DNA of 64,000 nucleotides, taken from contig JAJPJX010000023.1 in NCBI GenBank assembly GCA_021324015.1, forward strand, positions 1-64,000. Reading direction: 5' to 3'. Under the pieces are notes generated by a model. The model was given only the letters and a program-made list of their open reading frames with translations, did no database searches and was not told where the DNA came from. The stretch comes from Solibacteraceae bacterium (GTDB taxonomy: Bacteria > Acidobacteriota > Terriglobia > Bryobacterales > Bryobacteraceae). The translations under genes and the position numbers were made by a program. This document shows positions 51,253 to 59,929 of this stretch, piece after piece; positions within the stretch are counted from its first letter, which is position 1, and each line of letters begins with the position of its first letter.

Positions 51253-52923
51253 ATGACTGATAAGAAATTGCGAGTGATCCCCCTGGGGGGCCTCGGCGAG
51301 TTCGGCATGAACATGGCGGCTCTCCAGTACGGGGATGACATCCTGGTGATCGACTCCGGAATGATGTTTCCGGAGGACGAACTGTTGGGCGTCGATCTGG
51401 TGATGCCCGACCTGACCTTTCTCAACGAAAATCACGAGCACGTGCGCGGCTTGGTCCTGACGCACGGCCACGAAGATCACATCGGGGCGGTGCCCTATTT
51501 CCTCTCGGAACTCGACGTTCCTGTCTATGGCACGCCCTTTACCCTGGCGCTGGTCGAGCGCCGCCTGGAAGAGTACGAACTGGAGCACGAGCCGCGGCTG
51601 AATGCGGTGCATCCGGGGCAGAAGCTGGAAATCGGCCCGTTTACAATCGAGTTCATCCGCGTCACGCACTCCATCGTCAGCGCGGTGGCTCTGGCCATCA
51701 CGACTCCGCTGGGGGTGGTGATCCATACCGGCGACTTCAAGGTGGACCCGACTCCCACCGACAACGAACTGTTCGATTTGCATACTTTGGCGGACTACGG
51801 GAAACGCGGCGTGCTCTTGCTCCTGTCGGATTCGACCAATTCCGACCGGCCGGGCTACACCGAGTCCGAACGCGCTGTGCGGCCCCGCATGGAGGAGATC
51901 TTCAACCGGGCGGACAGCCGTATTATCGTCTCTTGTTTCAGTTCTTCCATCCATAGAATTCAACTAATACTTGATATTTCGCGGGAGCTCGGGCGGAAGG
52001 TTGCGATCCTGGGCCGCAGCATGGTCAGCGTCAGCGAGATCGCGCACTCTCTGGGGCTGCTGCACATCCCGGACGGCATCCTGATCCGGCCCCAGGACGT
52101 GATGGACGCCCCGCCGGGAGAGGTCACGGTCCTGATTTCCGGGACGCAGGGCGAACCCATGTCCGCCCTGGCGCGGGTGGCCGTGGATAACCACAAGCAT
52201 GTGAGCGTGAAGCCGGGCGACACGGTGGTCCTGAGCGCCCGCATCATTCCGGGCAACGAGAAATCCATCTTCCGCATGGTGGATCATATGGCGCGGCGGG
52301 GCGCGGACGTCCTCTATGGCAGCATGAACCCGCCGTTGCACGTCTCTGGGCACGCCAGCGTCGAAGAGCTGAAGCTGGTGCTGAACCTGGTGCGGCCGCG
52401 GTACTTCGTCCCGATCCACGGCGAATACCGGCAGTTGAGCAAGCACGCCCGGCTGGCCGAGCACCTGCGGCACTCCGGGCTGGAGGAGACCTTCGTGCTG
52501 GATTCGGGCGACGTCTTGGAAATCGACGATGAGGGGGCGCGTAAGGCGGGTCGCGTCACCGTGGGTCGGGTCTGCATCGACTCGGGATCGGTGGACGAGG
52601 TGGTCGAGGAAGTGGTGATTCGCGACCGGCGGCACCTCTCGGAGGACGGCATCGTGCTTCCCATCATTGCCATCAACCGGCACACCGGGCGGGTCGAGAC
52701 GCTACCGGAGATCGTGAGCCGGGGTTTCGCGCTGGCCGAAGACGGGTCGGATTTCCTGCAAACGGCGCGGCAGGTGGTGGCCAGAACTCTGGAGGCCTCC
52801 AACCCGGAGGAGAAGACCGATTGGGGCGTGATGAAAGAGAAGGTGCGGGCAGATTTGAAGCGGTACATTCAGAAGCAGACCTCGCGGCGGCCTTTGGTGA
52901 TGCCCGTGGTCCTGGAAGTGTGA
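51253..52923 (+). CDS. rnj: ribonuclease J
   Basis: This 556-residue metallo-beta-lactamase/beta-CASP nuclease has the HxHxDH motif in LTHGHEDHIGA, further zinc ligands in THSIVS and HTGDFKVD, and the beta-CASP plus KH-like C-terminal regions with PIHGEYRQLSKHA. RNase J acts as a 5'-3' exo- and endonuclease in mRNA turnover. Length and order are canonical. The final GTG-TGA overlaps the next gene's GTG start. Confidence 0.94.
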   Translation: MTDKKLRVIPLGGLGEFGMNMAALQYGDDILVIDSGMMFPEDELLGVDLVMPDLTFLNENHEHVRGLVLTHGHEDHIGAVPYFLSELDVPVYGTPFTLALVERRLEEYELEHEPRLNAVHPGQKLEIGPFTIEFIRVTHSIVSAVALAITTPLGVVIHTGDFKVDPTPTDNELFDLHTLADYGKRGVLLLLSDSTNSDRPGYTESERAVRPRMEEIFNRADSRIIVSCFSSSIHRIQLILDISRELGRKVAILGRSMVSVSEIAHSLGLLHIPDGILIRPQDVMDAPPGEVTVLISGTQGEPMSALARVAVDNHKHVSVKPGDTVVLSARIIPGNEKSIFRMVDHMARRGADVLYGSMNPPLHVSGHASVEELKLVLNLVRPRYFVPIHGEYRQLSKHARLAEHLRHSGLEETFVLDSGDVLEIDDEGARKAGRVTVGRVCIDSGSVDEVVEEVVIRDRRHLSEDGIVLPIIAINRHTGRVETLPEIVSRGFALAEDGSDFLQTARQVVARTLEASNPEEKTDWGVMKEKVRADLKRYIQKQTSRRPLVMPVVLEV

Positions 52924-54281
52924 ACCGGTCGTACCTGGAGGACGCCTCTGGGTTCCAGGGGCATGCGGAGAAGGTGTTCGCCCCGGCGGACGAAGCCGGG
53001 GTGGCGGAGGTCTTGCGCCAGGCTTCGGCCACGGGCAAACCGGTGACGGTGGCCGGGGCGGGAACGGGCGTGACAGGCGCCCGCGTGGCTCTGGGGGGCT
53101 GGGTTCTGTCTCTCGAGCGGCTGAACCGGCTGGAAGTGCACCCGGGGTTAGCCCGCGCGGAGGCCGCCGTTACGCTTTCGGAACTGCACCGGGCGGCGGG
53201 GCAGAGCGGGCAGTTCTACCCGCCGGACCCGACCGAGGCGGCCGCCTCGTTGGGCGGCACCATCGCCACCAATGCCAGCGGCTCGCGCAGTTTTCGCTAC
53301 GGAGATACCAGGAAGCACGTGCTGCGGCTGCGGGTGGTGCTGGCCGATGGCCGGGTGCTGGACCTGCCCCGGGGTGAGCCTGTGGATTTCGAGGTGCCCG
53401 CTATTCCGGCGCCGGCGACCACCAAGCAGACGGCGGGTTACCATCTGCGCCCGGGGATGGACTGGGTGGACCTGTTCATCGGCTCGGAAGGCACGTTGGG
53501 GGTGATCACCCACGCCGAACTTAGGCTGCTGCCGGCGCCGGGGGCGCTTCTGGCGGGAGTGGTCTTCTTTCGGGGCGACCGTGCCGCAGTGGCGGCAGTG
53601 GAGGACTGGCGTGCCAACGCCCGGGCGCGCATGCTGGAGTACTTTGACCGGCCGTCCCTCGCCCTGCTGCGCGGCAGATTTCCCGAGGTCCCCGAACAGG
53701 CGGGCGCCGCCGTGTTGTTCGAGCAGGAGTTGAGCGCGGAGGACGACCCCGAGGTGGAGCGCTGGGCGGAACGTCTGGAAACGGCCGGGGCGCTGGTGGA
53801 GGATTCCTGGTTCGCCACGTCGGCGCGCGACCGGGAGCGCTTCCGCAAATTCCGGCACGCGCTGCCCGAAGCGGTAAACGATACCGTGCGGCGCAACGGC
53901 TTTCTGAAGATGGGCTCGGACTACGCCGTGCCGCCGGCCCGCAACCTCGAGATGCTGGAATATTACCGCCGCCGGCTGGAGCAGGAATTCGCCGGACGAT
54001 ATGTGATCTTCGGGCACATCGCCGACGCGCACGTGCACGTGAACATCCTGCCGGCTTCCCAGGAGGAATTCGCGCGGGCCCAGGCGCTGATGGTGGAGTT
54101 TGCGCGGCAGGCCGTGGCGCTGGGTGGAACGGTGTCGGCCGAGCACGGCCTGGGCAAGCGCAAAGCGCACCTGCTGGCCATCCAGTACACGCCGGAGCAC
54201 CTGGAGGCCATGAAACAGGTCAAGCGGCGCCTGGACCCGCAGTGGCTGCTGGGCAGAGGAACGCTTTGGCCAGCGGAGTAG
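52920..54281 (+). CDS. FAD-linked oxidase (GlcD/D-lactate dehydrogenase type)
   Basis: This 453-residue flavoprotein of the FAD_binding_4/FAD-oxidase_C family has the FAD-binding segments VAGAGTGVTGARVA, GQSGQFYPPDPTE, GGTIATNASGSRSFRYGDTRKHV and the C-terminal HIADAHVHVN and SAEHGLGKRK with the catalytic-region His and Arg. It would oxidise a 2-hydroxy acid such as glycolate or D-lactate. The GTG at 52920 overlaps the RNase J stop (GTGA); an upstream extension lies wholly inside RNase J. Its end overlaps hypF by 16 bases. Confidence 0.9.
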   Translation: MNRSYLEDASGFQGHAEKVFAPADEAGVAEVLRQASATGKPVTVAGAGTGVTGARVALGGWVLSLERLNRLEVHPGLARAEAAVTLSELHRAAGQSGQFYPPDPTEAAASLGGTIATNASGSRSFRYGDTRKHVLRLRVVLADGRVLDLPRGEPVDFEVPAIPAPATTKQTAGYHLRPGMDWVDLFIGSEGTLGVITHAELRLLPAPGALLAGVVFFRGDRAAVAAVEDWRANARARMLEYFDRPSLALLRGRFPEVPEQAGAAVLFEQELSAEDDPEVERWAERLETAGALVEDSWFATSARDRERFRKFRHALPEAVNDTVRRNGFLKMGSDYAVPPARNLEMLEYYRRRLEQEFAGRYVIFGHIADAHVHVNILPASQEEFARAQALMVEFARQAVALGGTVSAEHGLGKRKAHLLAIQYTPEHLEAMKQVKRRLDPQWLLGRGTLWPAE

Positions 54282-56521
54282 AAGCGCGGCGCGTCCGCAT
54301 ACGGCTACGCGGGATTGTGCAGGGGGTAGGGTACCGGCCGTTCGTCTACCACCTGGCGCGGGAACTGCAACTGGGCGGCTGGGTGCTCAACGCGTCGTCC
54401 GGGCTGTGGGTGGAAGTCGAGGGGCCGGGGGCCGCGGTGGATGGCTTTCTGGAGCGGGTCCGGACGGAGGCGCCGCCGCTGGCGCGCATCGAAGAGATGA
54501 CGGTCGTGGATGCGCCCCTGGCCGGCGGCGCCAGCTTCGTGATCCGCGAGAGCGTGGCCGAGGAGGGCGAGTTCGTGCTGGTCTCGCCGGATGTGGCCAC
54601 CTGCGCGGACTGCCTGCGCGAGCTCCGCGGCCCGGCCGATCGGCGCTACCTCTACCCGTTCACCAACTGCACCAACTGCGGGCCGCGCTACACCATCATC
54701 CAGGACATTCCCTACGACCGGCCCAAGACCACCATGGCGCGCTTCCGTATGTGCCCGGCGTGCCAGGCGGAGTATCAGGATCCGAATGACCGGCGGTTCC
54801 ACGCGCAGCCGAACGCCTGCCCCGCCTGCGGGCCGCGGCTTTCGTCCGGCTTGGAAGAAGCACGGCGGCTGCTGCGAGACGGCCGCATCCTGGCCGTCAA
54901 GGGATTGGGCGGCTTTCACCTGGCCTGCAATCCGGCCGATGCGGCGGCCGTCGAGCGGCTGCGGGCGCGCAAGCGACGCGGAGACAAGCCCTTCGCGCTG
55001 ATGGCCCGCGACCTCGAGGCGGTTGAACGGATCTGCCATGTCTCCGAGGAAGACCGGCGGTCGCTCACGAGCGAACGGCGGCCCATCGTAGTGATGCCTC
55101 GCCGCGAGGACTCCGGGCTCTCCCCGGCGCTGGCGCCGAACGACCGGACCCTGGGTGTGATGCTGCCCTATACGCCGCTGCACCACCTGCTGCTCGATGA
55201 TCCCGCGCTGCCGGTGCTCGTGATGACCAGCGGGAATATCGCCGAGGAGCCCATCGTGACCTCCAACCAGGAGGCGCGGGAACGGCTGGCCGGCGTGGCC
55301 GACGGGTTTCTGGATCACGACCGCGATATCTATATGCGGGTGGACGACTCGGTGGTGCGGACCTTCGAGGGCCGCGAGCGCCTGCTGCGTCGCTCCCGCG
55401 GCTACGCGCCTGAGCCCATCGACCTGGGAATGGAGGTGGCCGGGATCCTGGCCTGCGGCGCCGAATTGAAAAATACCTTCTGCCTGAGCAAGGGCCGGTA
55501 CGCCGTGCTGAGCCAGCATATCGGCGACCTGGAAAACTACGAGACCCTGGTCTTCTTCGAGGAAACGCTGGCCAATCTGAAGAAGCTGTTCCGCGTGGAG
55601 CCGCGCGCGGTAGCTTATGATCCGCACCCGATGTATCTGAGCACGCGCTTCGCGCTGGACATTCCGGACCTGCAAAAGATCGCCGTGCAGCACCATCACG
55701 CGCACGTGGCCAGTTGCATGGCGGAGAACGGGCTGCGGGGGAAGGTGATCGGGGTGGCATTTGATGGCACCGGCTACGGAACCGACGGGCAGATCTGGGG
55801 CGGGGAATTCCTGGTGGTGGATTACAGCGGCTTTGAGCGCCGGGCGCACCTGCGGTACGTGCCGCTGGCGGGCGGCGACGCAGCGGTTCGGCTGACCTGG
55901 CGCGCCGCGCTGGGATACCTCACCGATACTTTCGGCGCGGCATCCCCGCCGGCGAGCCTGCCCCTGTGGGAGCAGGTGCCGGAGAAGAAAACGAATGCCC
56001 TGCGCGCTCTTCTGGCGCGGGGCGCGGGCACGGTACGGACCTCTTCGTGCGGGCGGCTGTTCGACGCGGTGGCCTCGATCATCGGCCTCCGGCAGGAAGC
56101 CAATTTCGAGGCGCAAGCGGCCATCGAACTCGAAACCATCAGCGAGGACGGCTGGGACGGAAGCTACCCCTTCGAGATCGAGAACTCCGAGCCTTGGCAG
56201 ATCGACCTGCGGCCCACGATCTCGGCCATCGTCGCGGACCTCGGGCGGGAATGCTCGCTGGCCCGGATCGCCGCGGCGTTCCATAGCACGGTGGCGGCGA
56301 TCATCGTGGAAGTCTGCCGGCGGCTGCGCGCGCTGGAGGGGCTAAACCAGGTCTGCCTAAGTGGCGGCACGTTCCAGAACATGCGGCTGCTGGAGCGCGC
56401 AGCGCGCGGGTTACGGAAGCAGGGGTTCGAACTTTTTCTGCACGCCCGGGTGCCGGCCAACGACGGGGGCATCGCGCTGGGACAGGTGGTGGTGGCGAAC
56501 GCGGTTTTGCGAAACCGATAA
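54266..56521 (+). CDS. hypF: carbamoyltransferase HypF
   Basis: This roughly 751-residue protein makes the thiocarboxamide on HypE from carbamoyl phosphate, a step in the cyanide ligands of NiFe hydrogenase. All HypF modules are present in order: acylphosphatase domain (GIVQGVGYRPF), two zinc-finger Cys pairs (CADCLRE, CTNCGPRY, CPACQAEY, CPACGPR), YrdC-like domain (VKGLGGFHLACN), and Kae1-like C-terminus (VQHHHAHVASCM, CLSGGTFQNMRLL). The TTG at 54266 has GAGGA five bases upstream. No other hyp or hydrogenase gene is in the window, which is unusual. Confidence 0.95.
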   Translation: MASGVEARRVRIRLRGIVQGVGYRPFVYHLARELQLGGWVLNASSGLWVEVEGPGAAVDGFLERVRTEAPPLARIEEMTVVDAPLAGGASFVIRESVAEEGEFVLVSPDVATCADCLRELRGPADRRYLYPFTNCTNCGPRYTIIQDIPYDRPKTTMARFRMCPACQAEYQDPNDRRFHAQPNACPACGPRLSSGLEEARRLLRDGRILAVKGLGGFHLACNPADAAAVERLRARKRRGDKPFALMARDLEAVERICHVSEEDRRSLTSERRPIVVMPRREDSGLSPALAPNDRTLGVMLPYTPLHHLLLDDPALPVLVMTSGNIAEEPIVTSNQEARERLAGVADGFLDHDRDIYMRVDDSVVRTFEGRERLLRRSRGYAPEPIDLGMEVAGILACGAELKNTFCLSKGRYAVLSQHIGDLENYETLVFFEETLANLKKLFRVEPRAVAYDPHPMYLSTRFALDIPDLQKIAVQHHHAHVASCMAENGLRGKVIGVAFDGTGYGTDGQIWGGEFLVVDYSGFERRAHLRYVPLAGGDAAVRLTWRAALGYLTDTFGAASPPASLPLWEQVPEKKTNALRALLARGAGTVRTSSCGRLFDAVASIIGLRQEANFEAQAAIELETISEDGWDGSYPFEIENSEPWQIDLRPTISAIVADLGRECSLARIAAAFHSTVAAIIVEVCRRLRALEGLNQVCLSGGTFQNMRLLERAARGLRKQGFELFLHARVPANDGGIALGQVVVANAVLRNR

Positions 56522-56545
56522 CATGGAGGAGCGGAAGGGAAGCTT

Positions 56546-57424
56546 ATGCGTCAATTTCGCCGGCTGATTTCGCTCTTCATGGCCATGTTGCTGGCGGGGG
56601 CCCTGTTCGCGCGTCCGCCGCGGAAGGTTCTGATCGTGGATGGTCAGAACAACCACGCCTGGCGGGAAACTACCCCGGTGCTGAAAAAGATCCTGGAAGA
56701 GACCGGGTTGTTCCAGGTGGATGTGGCCACCTCCCCGCCGGCGGGCGGCGACATGAGCGGCTTCCGGCCGGACTTCGCGGCCTACCGGGCGGTGGTGCTG
56801 AACTATAACGGCGATCCCTGGCCGGCCGGGACCAAGGCGGCGTTCGAGAAATACGTGCGCCGCGGAGGCGGCGTGGTGAGCTACCATGCGGCGGACAACG
56901 CGTTCCCGGAATGGACCGCATACAACGAAATGACCGCGCTCGGCGGATGGGGCGGCCGGACGACGGAGAAATCCGGCAAGATGGCGCGCTTCCGGGACGG
57001 GAAACTGGCCCTGGATAGCGGCCCGGCGAACTGCGGGCATCACGGCGCGCGGCTGCCGTTCGTGGTGACCCTGCGGGACCCGAATCATCCGATCGTGACG
57101 GGGCTGCCGCGCGAATGGATGCACGCTGCCGACGAACTGTACGACAGCCTGTGCGGTCCGGCGCAGGATCTGAACGTGATCGCCACGGCGCACTCCGACC
57201 CCGCGAACCGCGGCACGGATCAGAACGAGCCCATGCTGATGACTGTACGGTACGGCAAGGGCCGCATCTTTCACACCACGCTGGGGCATGACGTGGCGGC
57301 CATGCGGTGCGTGGGCTTCATCGTGACCTTGCAGCGGGGGACAGAGTGGGCGGCCACCGGCAAGGTGACGCAGAAGCTGCCCACGGATTTTCCCACCGCC
57401 AGCCAGGTCAGCTTGCGGCAGTGA
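56546..57424 (+). CDS. secreted ThuA-like protein
   Basis: This 292-residue protein has a signal peptide (residues 1-22, cleavage after LFA) and a ThuA-type glutamine-amidotransferase-like fold: KVLIVDGQNNHAW, DVATSPPAGG, YRAVVLNYNGDPW, and YVRRGGGVVSYHAADNAF, with HTTLGHD near the C-terminus. ThuA proteins are linked to carbohydrate use. The ATG has GAAGGGA upstream and follows hypF by 24 bases. Confidence 0.85.
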   Translation: MRQFRRLISLFMAMLLAGALFARPPRKVLIVDGQNNHAWRETTPVLKKILEETGLFQVDVATSPPAGGDMSGFRPDFAAYRAVVLNYNGDPWPAGTKAAFEKYVRRGGGVVSYHAADNAFPEWTAYNEMTALGGWGGRTTEKSGKMARFRDGKLALDSGPANCGHHGARLPFVVTLRDPNHPIVTGLPREWMHAADELYDSLCGPAQDLNVIATAHSDPANRGTDQNEPMLMTVRYGKGRIFHTTLGHDVAAMRCVGFIVTLQRGTEWAATGKVTQKLPTDFPTASQVSLRQ

Positions 57425-57506
57425 CATCCGGAGCTCCGATTTTGGCGGAGAGGCCCACTCGTGGTGCGCCTTTCTTCGGTTACGGCCTTCGCCAAAGCCG
57501 TACATC

Positions 57507-57956
57507 CTAGCGGACCGGCAAGGGCTCACTCGCCCGAATGCGAGCGAACTCGGGATGTTCCTGGTTCAGCAGAATATTGTGCTCCACCAGCGTCGCCAAA
57601 GAGGGAACCATCAGCACCGGCGTGCGCCGCTCGTCATACCATCTGTCGCCAAACGCCCGGGCTGCTTTATAGGAAGGCGCGTCCCACCCCGGGACGTCCC
57701 CGGGCGCAATCTCTTCCACGGGCAGACCGGCCGGAATCTCAATCGTGACATAGCCCTGGGTTGACGGTACGTTCCCGGAAGCGTGCACCAAAACTTCCAG
57801 CAGAGCACCCGCGTAGGTTTCGGCGGCATAGATCACGCGCCGCCCCGGGGAATTCCAGCGGGCCCCGTAAAGCATCGCGCCACTTCCGTCGAAGATGACA
57901 TGTCGCATGTCGGCAATCCGGAATGCTCGCAGCGGGCCGCTACGCCGGAAGGCCAT
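57507..57956 (-). CDS. RES-domain toxin
   Basis: This 149-residue RES-family protein has the family blocks RIADMRHVIFDGSGAMLYGARWNS (start of the NAD+-binding region with the conserved Arg), VIYAAETYAGALLEVLVHAS (with the conserved Tyr and Glu) and LNQEHPEF. Characterised RES toxins degrade NAD+, stopping growth until the antitoxin is made. Its start overlaps the 3' end of the Xre/DUF2384-type antitoxin gene upstream by 17 bases, the standard order for this toxin-antitoxin class. Confidence 0.88.
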   Translation of the reverse strand: MAFRRSGPLRAFRIADMRHVIFDGSGAMLYGARWNSPGRRVIYAAETYAGALLEVLVHASGNVPSTQGYVTIEIPAGLPVEEIAPGDVPGWDAPSYKAARAFGDRWYDERRTPVLMVPSLATLVEHNILLNQEHPEFARIRASEPLPVR

Positions 57957-58374
57957 AAACGATGCGGGCCATCACCTCTTCGGCCTGCCGCGCGCCTAAT
58001 TCCGTCAGAGCCGCTTCGAGAGGGGTCTTGCCCCCAATCTCGGGATGCGGAGAGGTGAGAAAGCGCCTGGCCCGCTCGCGGTCCCCCCAGACCTCTTCGG
58101 CCATGGCCACCACCCGCGCCATGCGCTCCGTCCGTTCGCTCTCCGCGGGGCTTAGGCGCTCCCGCCTCCGTTTGTACGTGGCTTCCGGTACGATCCGGTG
58201 CATCATGGCGCGCTGCTCGCCGGCGTCCGAAAAGACGCGCCTGGCCACATTGCGGAGAGTGGACTTGGGCAGCCCGCGTTCCACGGCGTCGTTCAGTTCC
58301 AGGATGGAGGTCACAGGACTTCCCAGAACGCGGAGGCCCCCCAGAACTTCTCCAATGTGACGCGGTTCCAGCAT
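57940..58374 (-). CDS. Xre/MbcA/ParS-type (DUF2384) antitoxin
   Basis: This 144-residue protein has the DUF2384 C-terminal domain (MARVVAMAEEVWGDRERARRFL, TPLEAALTELGARQAEEV) preceded by a helix-turn-helix region (about 20-80, PKSTLRNVARRVF). It should neutralise the RES toxin and repress its own operon. The ATG at 58374 is chosen because a perfect TATAAT lies 7 bases upstream, placing transcription at this codon; an ATG at 58383 lies inside that -10 box. Confidence 0.87.
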   Translation of the reverse strand: MLEPRHIGEVLGGLRVLGSPVTSILELNDAVERGLPKSTLRNVARRVFSDAGEQRAMMHRIVPEATYKRRRERLSPAESERTERMARVVAMAEEVWGDRERARRFLTSPHPEIGGKTPLEAALTELGARQAEEVMARIVYGLPA

Positions 58375-58376
58375 CG

Positions 58377-58412
58377 GTATCATTATAGCCCGTCACGCGG
58401 ATCAAATGATAC
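58377..58412 (-). promoter_or_regulatory. toxin-antitoxin promoter with an inverted-repeat operator
   Basis: GTATCATT (58377-58384) and AATGATAC (58405-58412) form a perfect 8-bp inverted repeat with a 20-base spacer. On the minus strand the -10 TATAAT (58387-58382) overlaps the right arm, and the -35 position (58410-58405) lies in the left arm, 17 bases away. A dimeric antitoxin bound here would block RNA polymerase. Confidence 0.6.
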
Positions 58413-58430
58413 GGGACATCCCGCCGGGGG

Positions 58431-58459
58431 TTGCACAATTTCAGGTAAACCGATACGAT
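58431..58459 (+). promoter_or_regulatory. candidate promoter of the M48 peptidase gene
   Basis: TTGCAC (58431-58436) and TACGAT (58454-58459) are 17 bases apart. The expected start at about 58466 would leave a 23-base leader containing GCGAGGG before the ATG at 58489. Confidence 0.4.
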
Positions 58460-58488
58460 AATCCTTATTCGCGCGCGAGGGTACCTGC

Positions 58489-59901
58489 ATGTTTATGGCG
58501 CCGGTTTCTCTAGAGCGGTCCACCGCGCCCACGGGCTTCGCCCTTGCTCTTGGCCTCTGCTTCGCGCTGTTACTGGCCGCAACCGCAGCGGCTCAGGGGC
58601 CCCGACAACTCAAGCCCGGCTGGAACCTGTTCTCGAAGGATCAGGACATCCAGCTCGGCAAAGAGGCCGCCGCGCAGGTGGAAAAGCAATACACCGTGGT
58701 TCGCGACGAGGCCTTGGTGCAATACATCCGGCGGATCGGCGCCAAGCTGGCGTCTACCCCGGAGGCGGGTGGGTATCCGTACTCTTTCCAGGTGGTGGCC
58801 GACAAATCCATCAACGCCTTCGCGCTGCCGGGCGGGCCCGCGTTCGTGCATACCGGGTTGCTGGCGGCGGCTGACAACGAAGCCCAGGTGGCCGGCGTGC
58901 TTGCGCACGAAATCTCGCATGTGGCGCTGCGCCATGGCACCAGTCAGGCGTCCAAGGCGAACCTGTTCCAGTTGCCTGCCTTGTTGGCGAGCGGGATGCT
59001 CGGCAAGAGCGGGTCCATGCTCGGCCAGTTGGCGCAACTGGGAATCGGCTTGGGCACGAACTCCGTGCTGCTGAAATTCTCCCGCACGGCCGAAAGCGAT
59101 GCCGACCTCCTGGGCACTCGCATCATGGCCAAGGCCGGGTACAACCCCCTGGAGATGGCTCGGTTTTTCGAGAAACTGGAGGCTTCCGGCGGCGCCCGCG
59201 GCCCGCAGTTCCTCTCGGACCACCCCAACCCGGGCAACCGCGTCAAAGCTGTCGAGACGGAAATCGGATATCTTCCACGGAGCAGCTACACGACCGGGAG
59301 CGCGAACGAATTCGCGCGTATACAGAAATTGGCTGCGGCCGTTCCGGTGCCTCCGCCCAAGCAGGCGGCTTCCGCGCAACCAACTGCGGCGCCTTCGATG
59401 CCGCAAATCCCGGTGTCCCGGACCATCCGCGAGTACCGTGCCAGCGCCTATGCCATTTCGTACCCGGACAACTGGCAGGCCACCGCCGCGCAGAAGTCGC
59501 AGGGAGTCACCCTGGCGCCCCGGGAAGGCTACGTGCAAGGTAGTGGCGGCGGGTATTCCATCGGCGCCGGCGCCGTAGTGGACTTCGCCAGTAAGACGGG
59601 TGACCTGAACCGGGACACCGCCGGCCTGCTCCAGAAGCTGGCAGGCGAGAACGCAGACATGCGTACCCAGGAGCCGTCGAAGAGCACGCGGGTGAATGGG
59701 CAACCCGCCCTTGTCACGATTCTGCAGTCACGGTCGCCCTTCGCTGGCGAAACGGAAGTCGATACGCTGGTCACCGTCGAGCGTCCGGAGGGCCTCTTCT
59801 TCGTGGTGCTGATCGCTCCGCAGAGTATGGTTCGGAACATGCAGGGCGCCTTCGACGCCATGCTCCGTTCGATCCGCTTCAGCCCTGCTGCATCGCGTTG
59901 A
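58489..59901 (+). CDS. secreted M48-type metallopeptidase with C-terminal PsbP/MOG1-like domain
   Basis: This 470-residue protein has a signal peptide (residues 1-35) and an M48 peptidase domain with HEISH (zinc ligands His140 and His144, catalytic Glu141), the third ligand Glu in SRTAESDAD, and substrate-region FALPGGPAFVHTGLL. A Pro/Ala-rich linker (about 285-305) leads to a C-terminal domain of about 160 residues (AYAISYPDNWQATAA to FDAMLRSIRFS) resembling DUF1795/PsbP-like lipoprotein domains. Likely an envelope protein-quality protease. Confidence 0.85.
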   Translation: MFMAPVSLERSTAPTGFALALGLCFALLLAATAAAQGPRQLKPGWNLFSKDQDIQLGKEAAAQVEKQYTVVRDEALVQYIRRIGAKLASTPEAGGYPYSFQVVADKSINAFALPGGPAFVHTGLLAAADNEAQVAGVLAHEISHVALRHGTSQASKANLFQLPALLASGMLGKSGSMLGQLAQLGIGLGTNSVLLKFSRTAESDADLLGTRIMAKAGYNPLEMARFFEKLEASGGARGPQFLSDHPNPGNRVKAVETEIGYLPRSSYTTGSANEFARIQKLAAAVPVPPPKQAASAQPTAAPSMPQIPVSRTIREYRASAYAISYPDNWQATAAQKSQGVTLAPREGYVQGSGGGYSIGAGAVVDFASKTGDLNRDTAGLLQKLAGENADMRTQEPSKSTRVNGQPALVTILQSRSPFAGETEVDTLVTVERPEGLFFVVLIAPQSMVRNMQGAFDAMLRSIRFSPAASR

Positions 59902-59929
59902 GGGTCTAAGAAGGGGAAGGGTCAATGCC

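Noticed and set aside
54305-56284. 659-codon open frame antisense to hypF
   Set aside because: It lacks motifs and lies entirely within a full-length HypF with all its domains.
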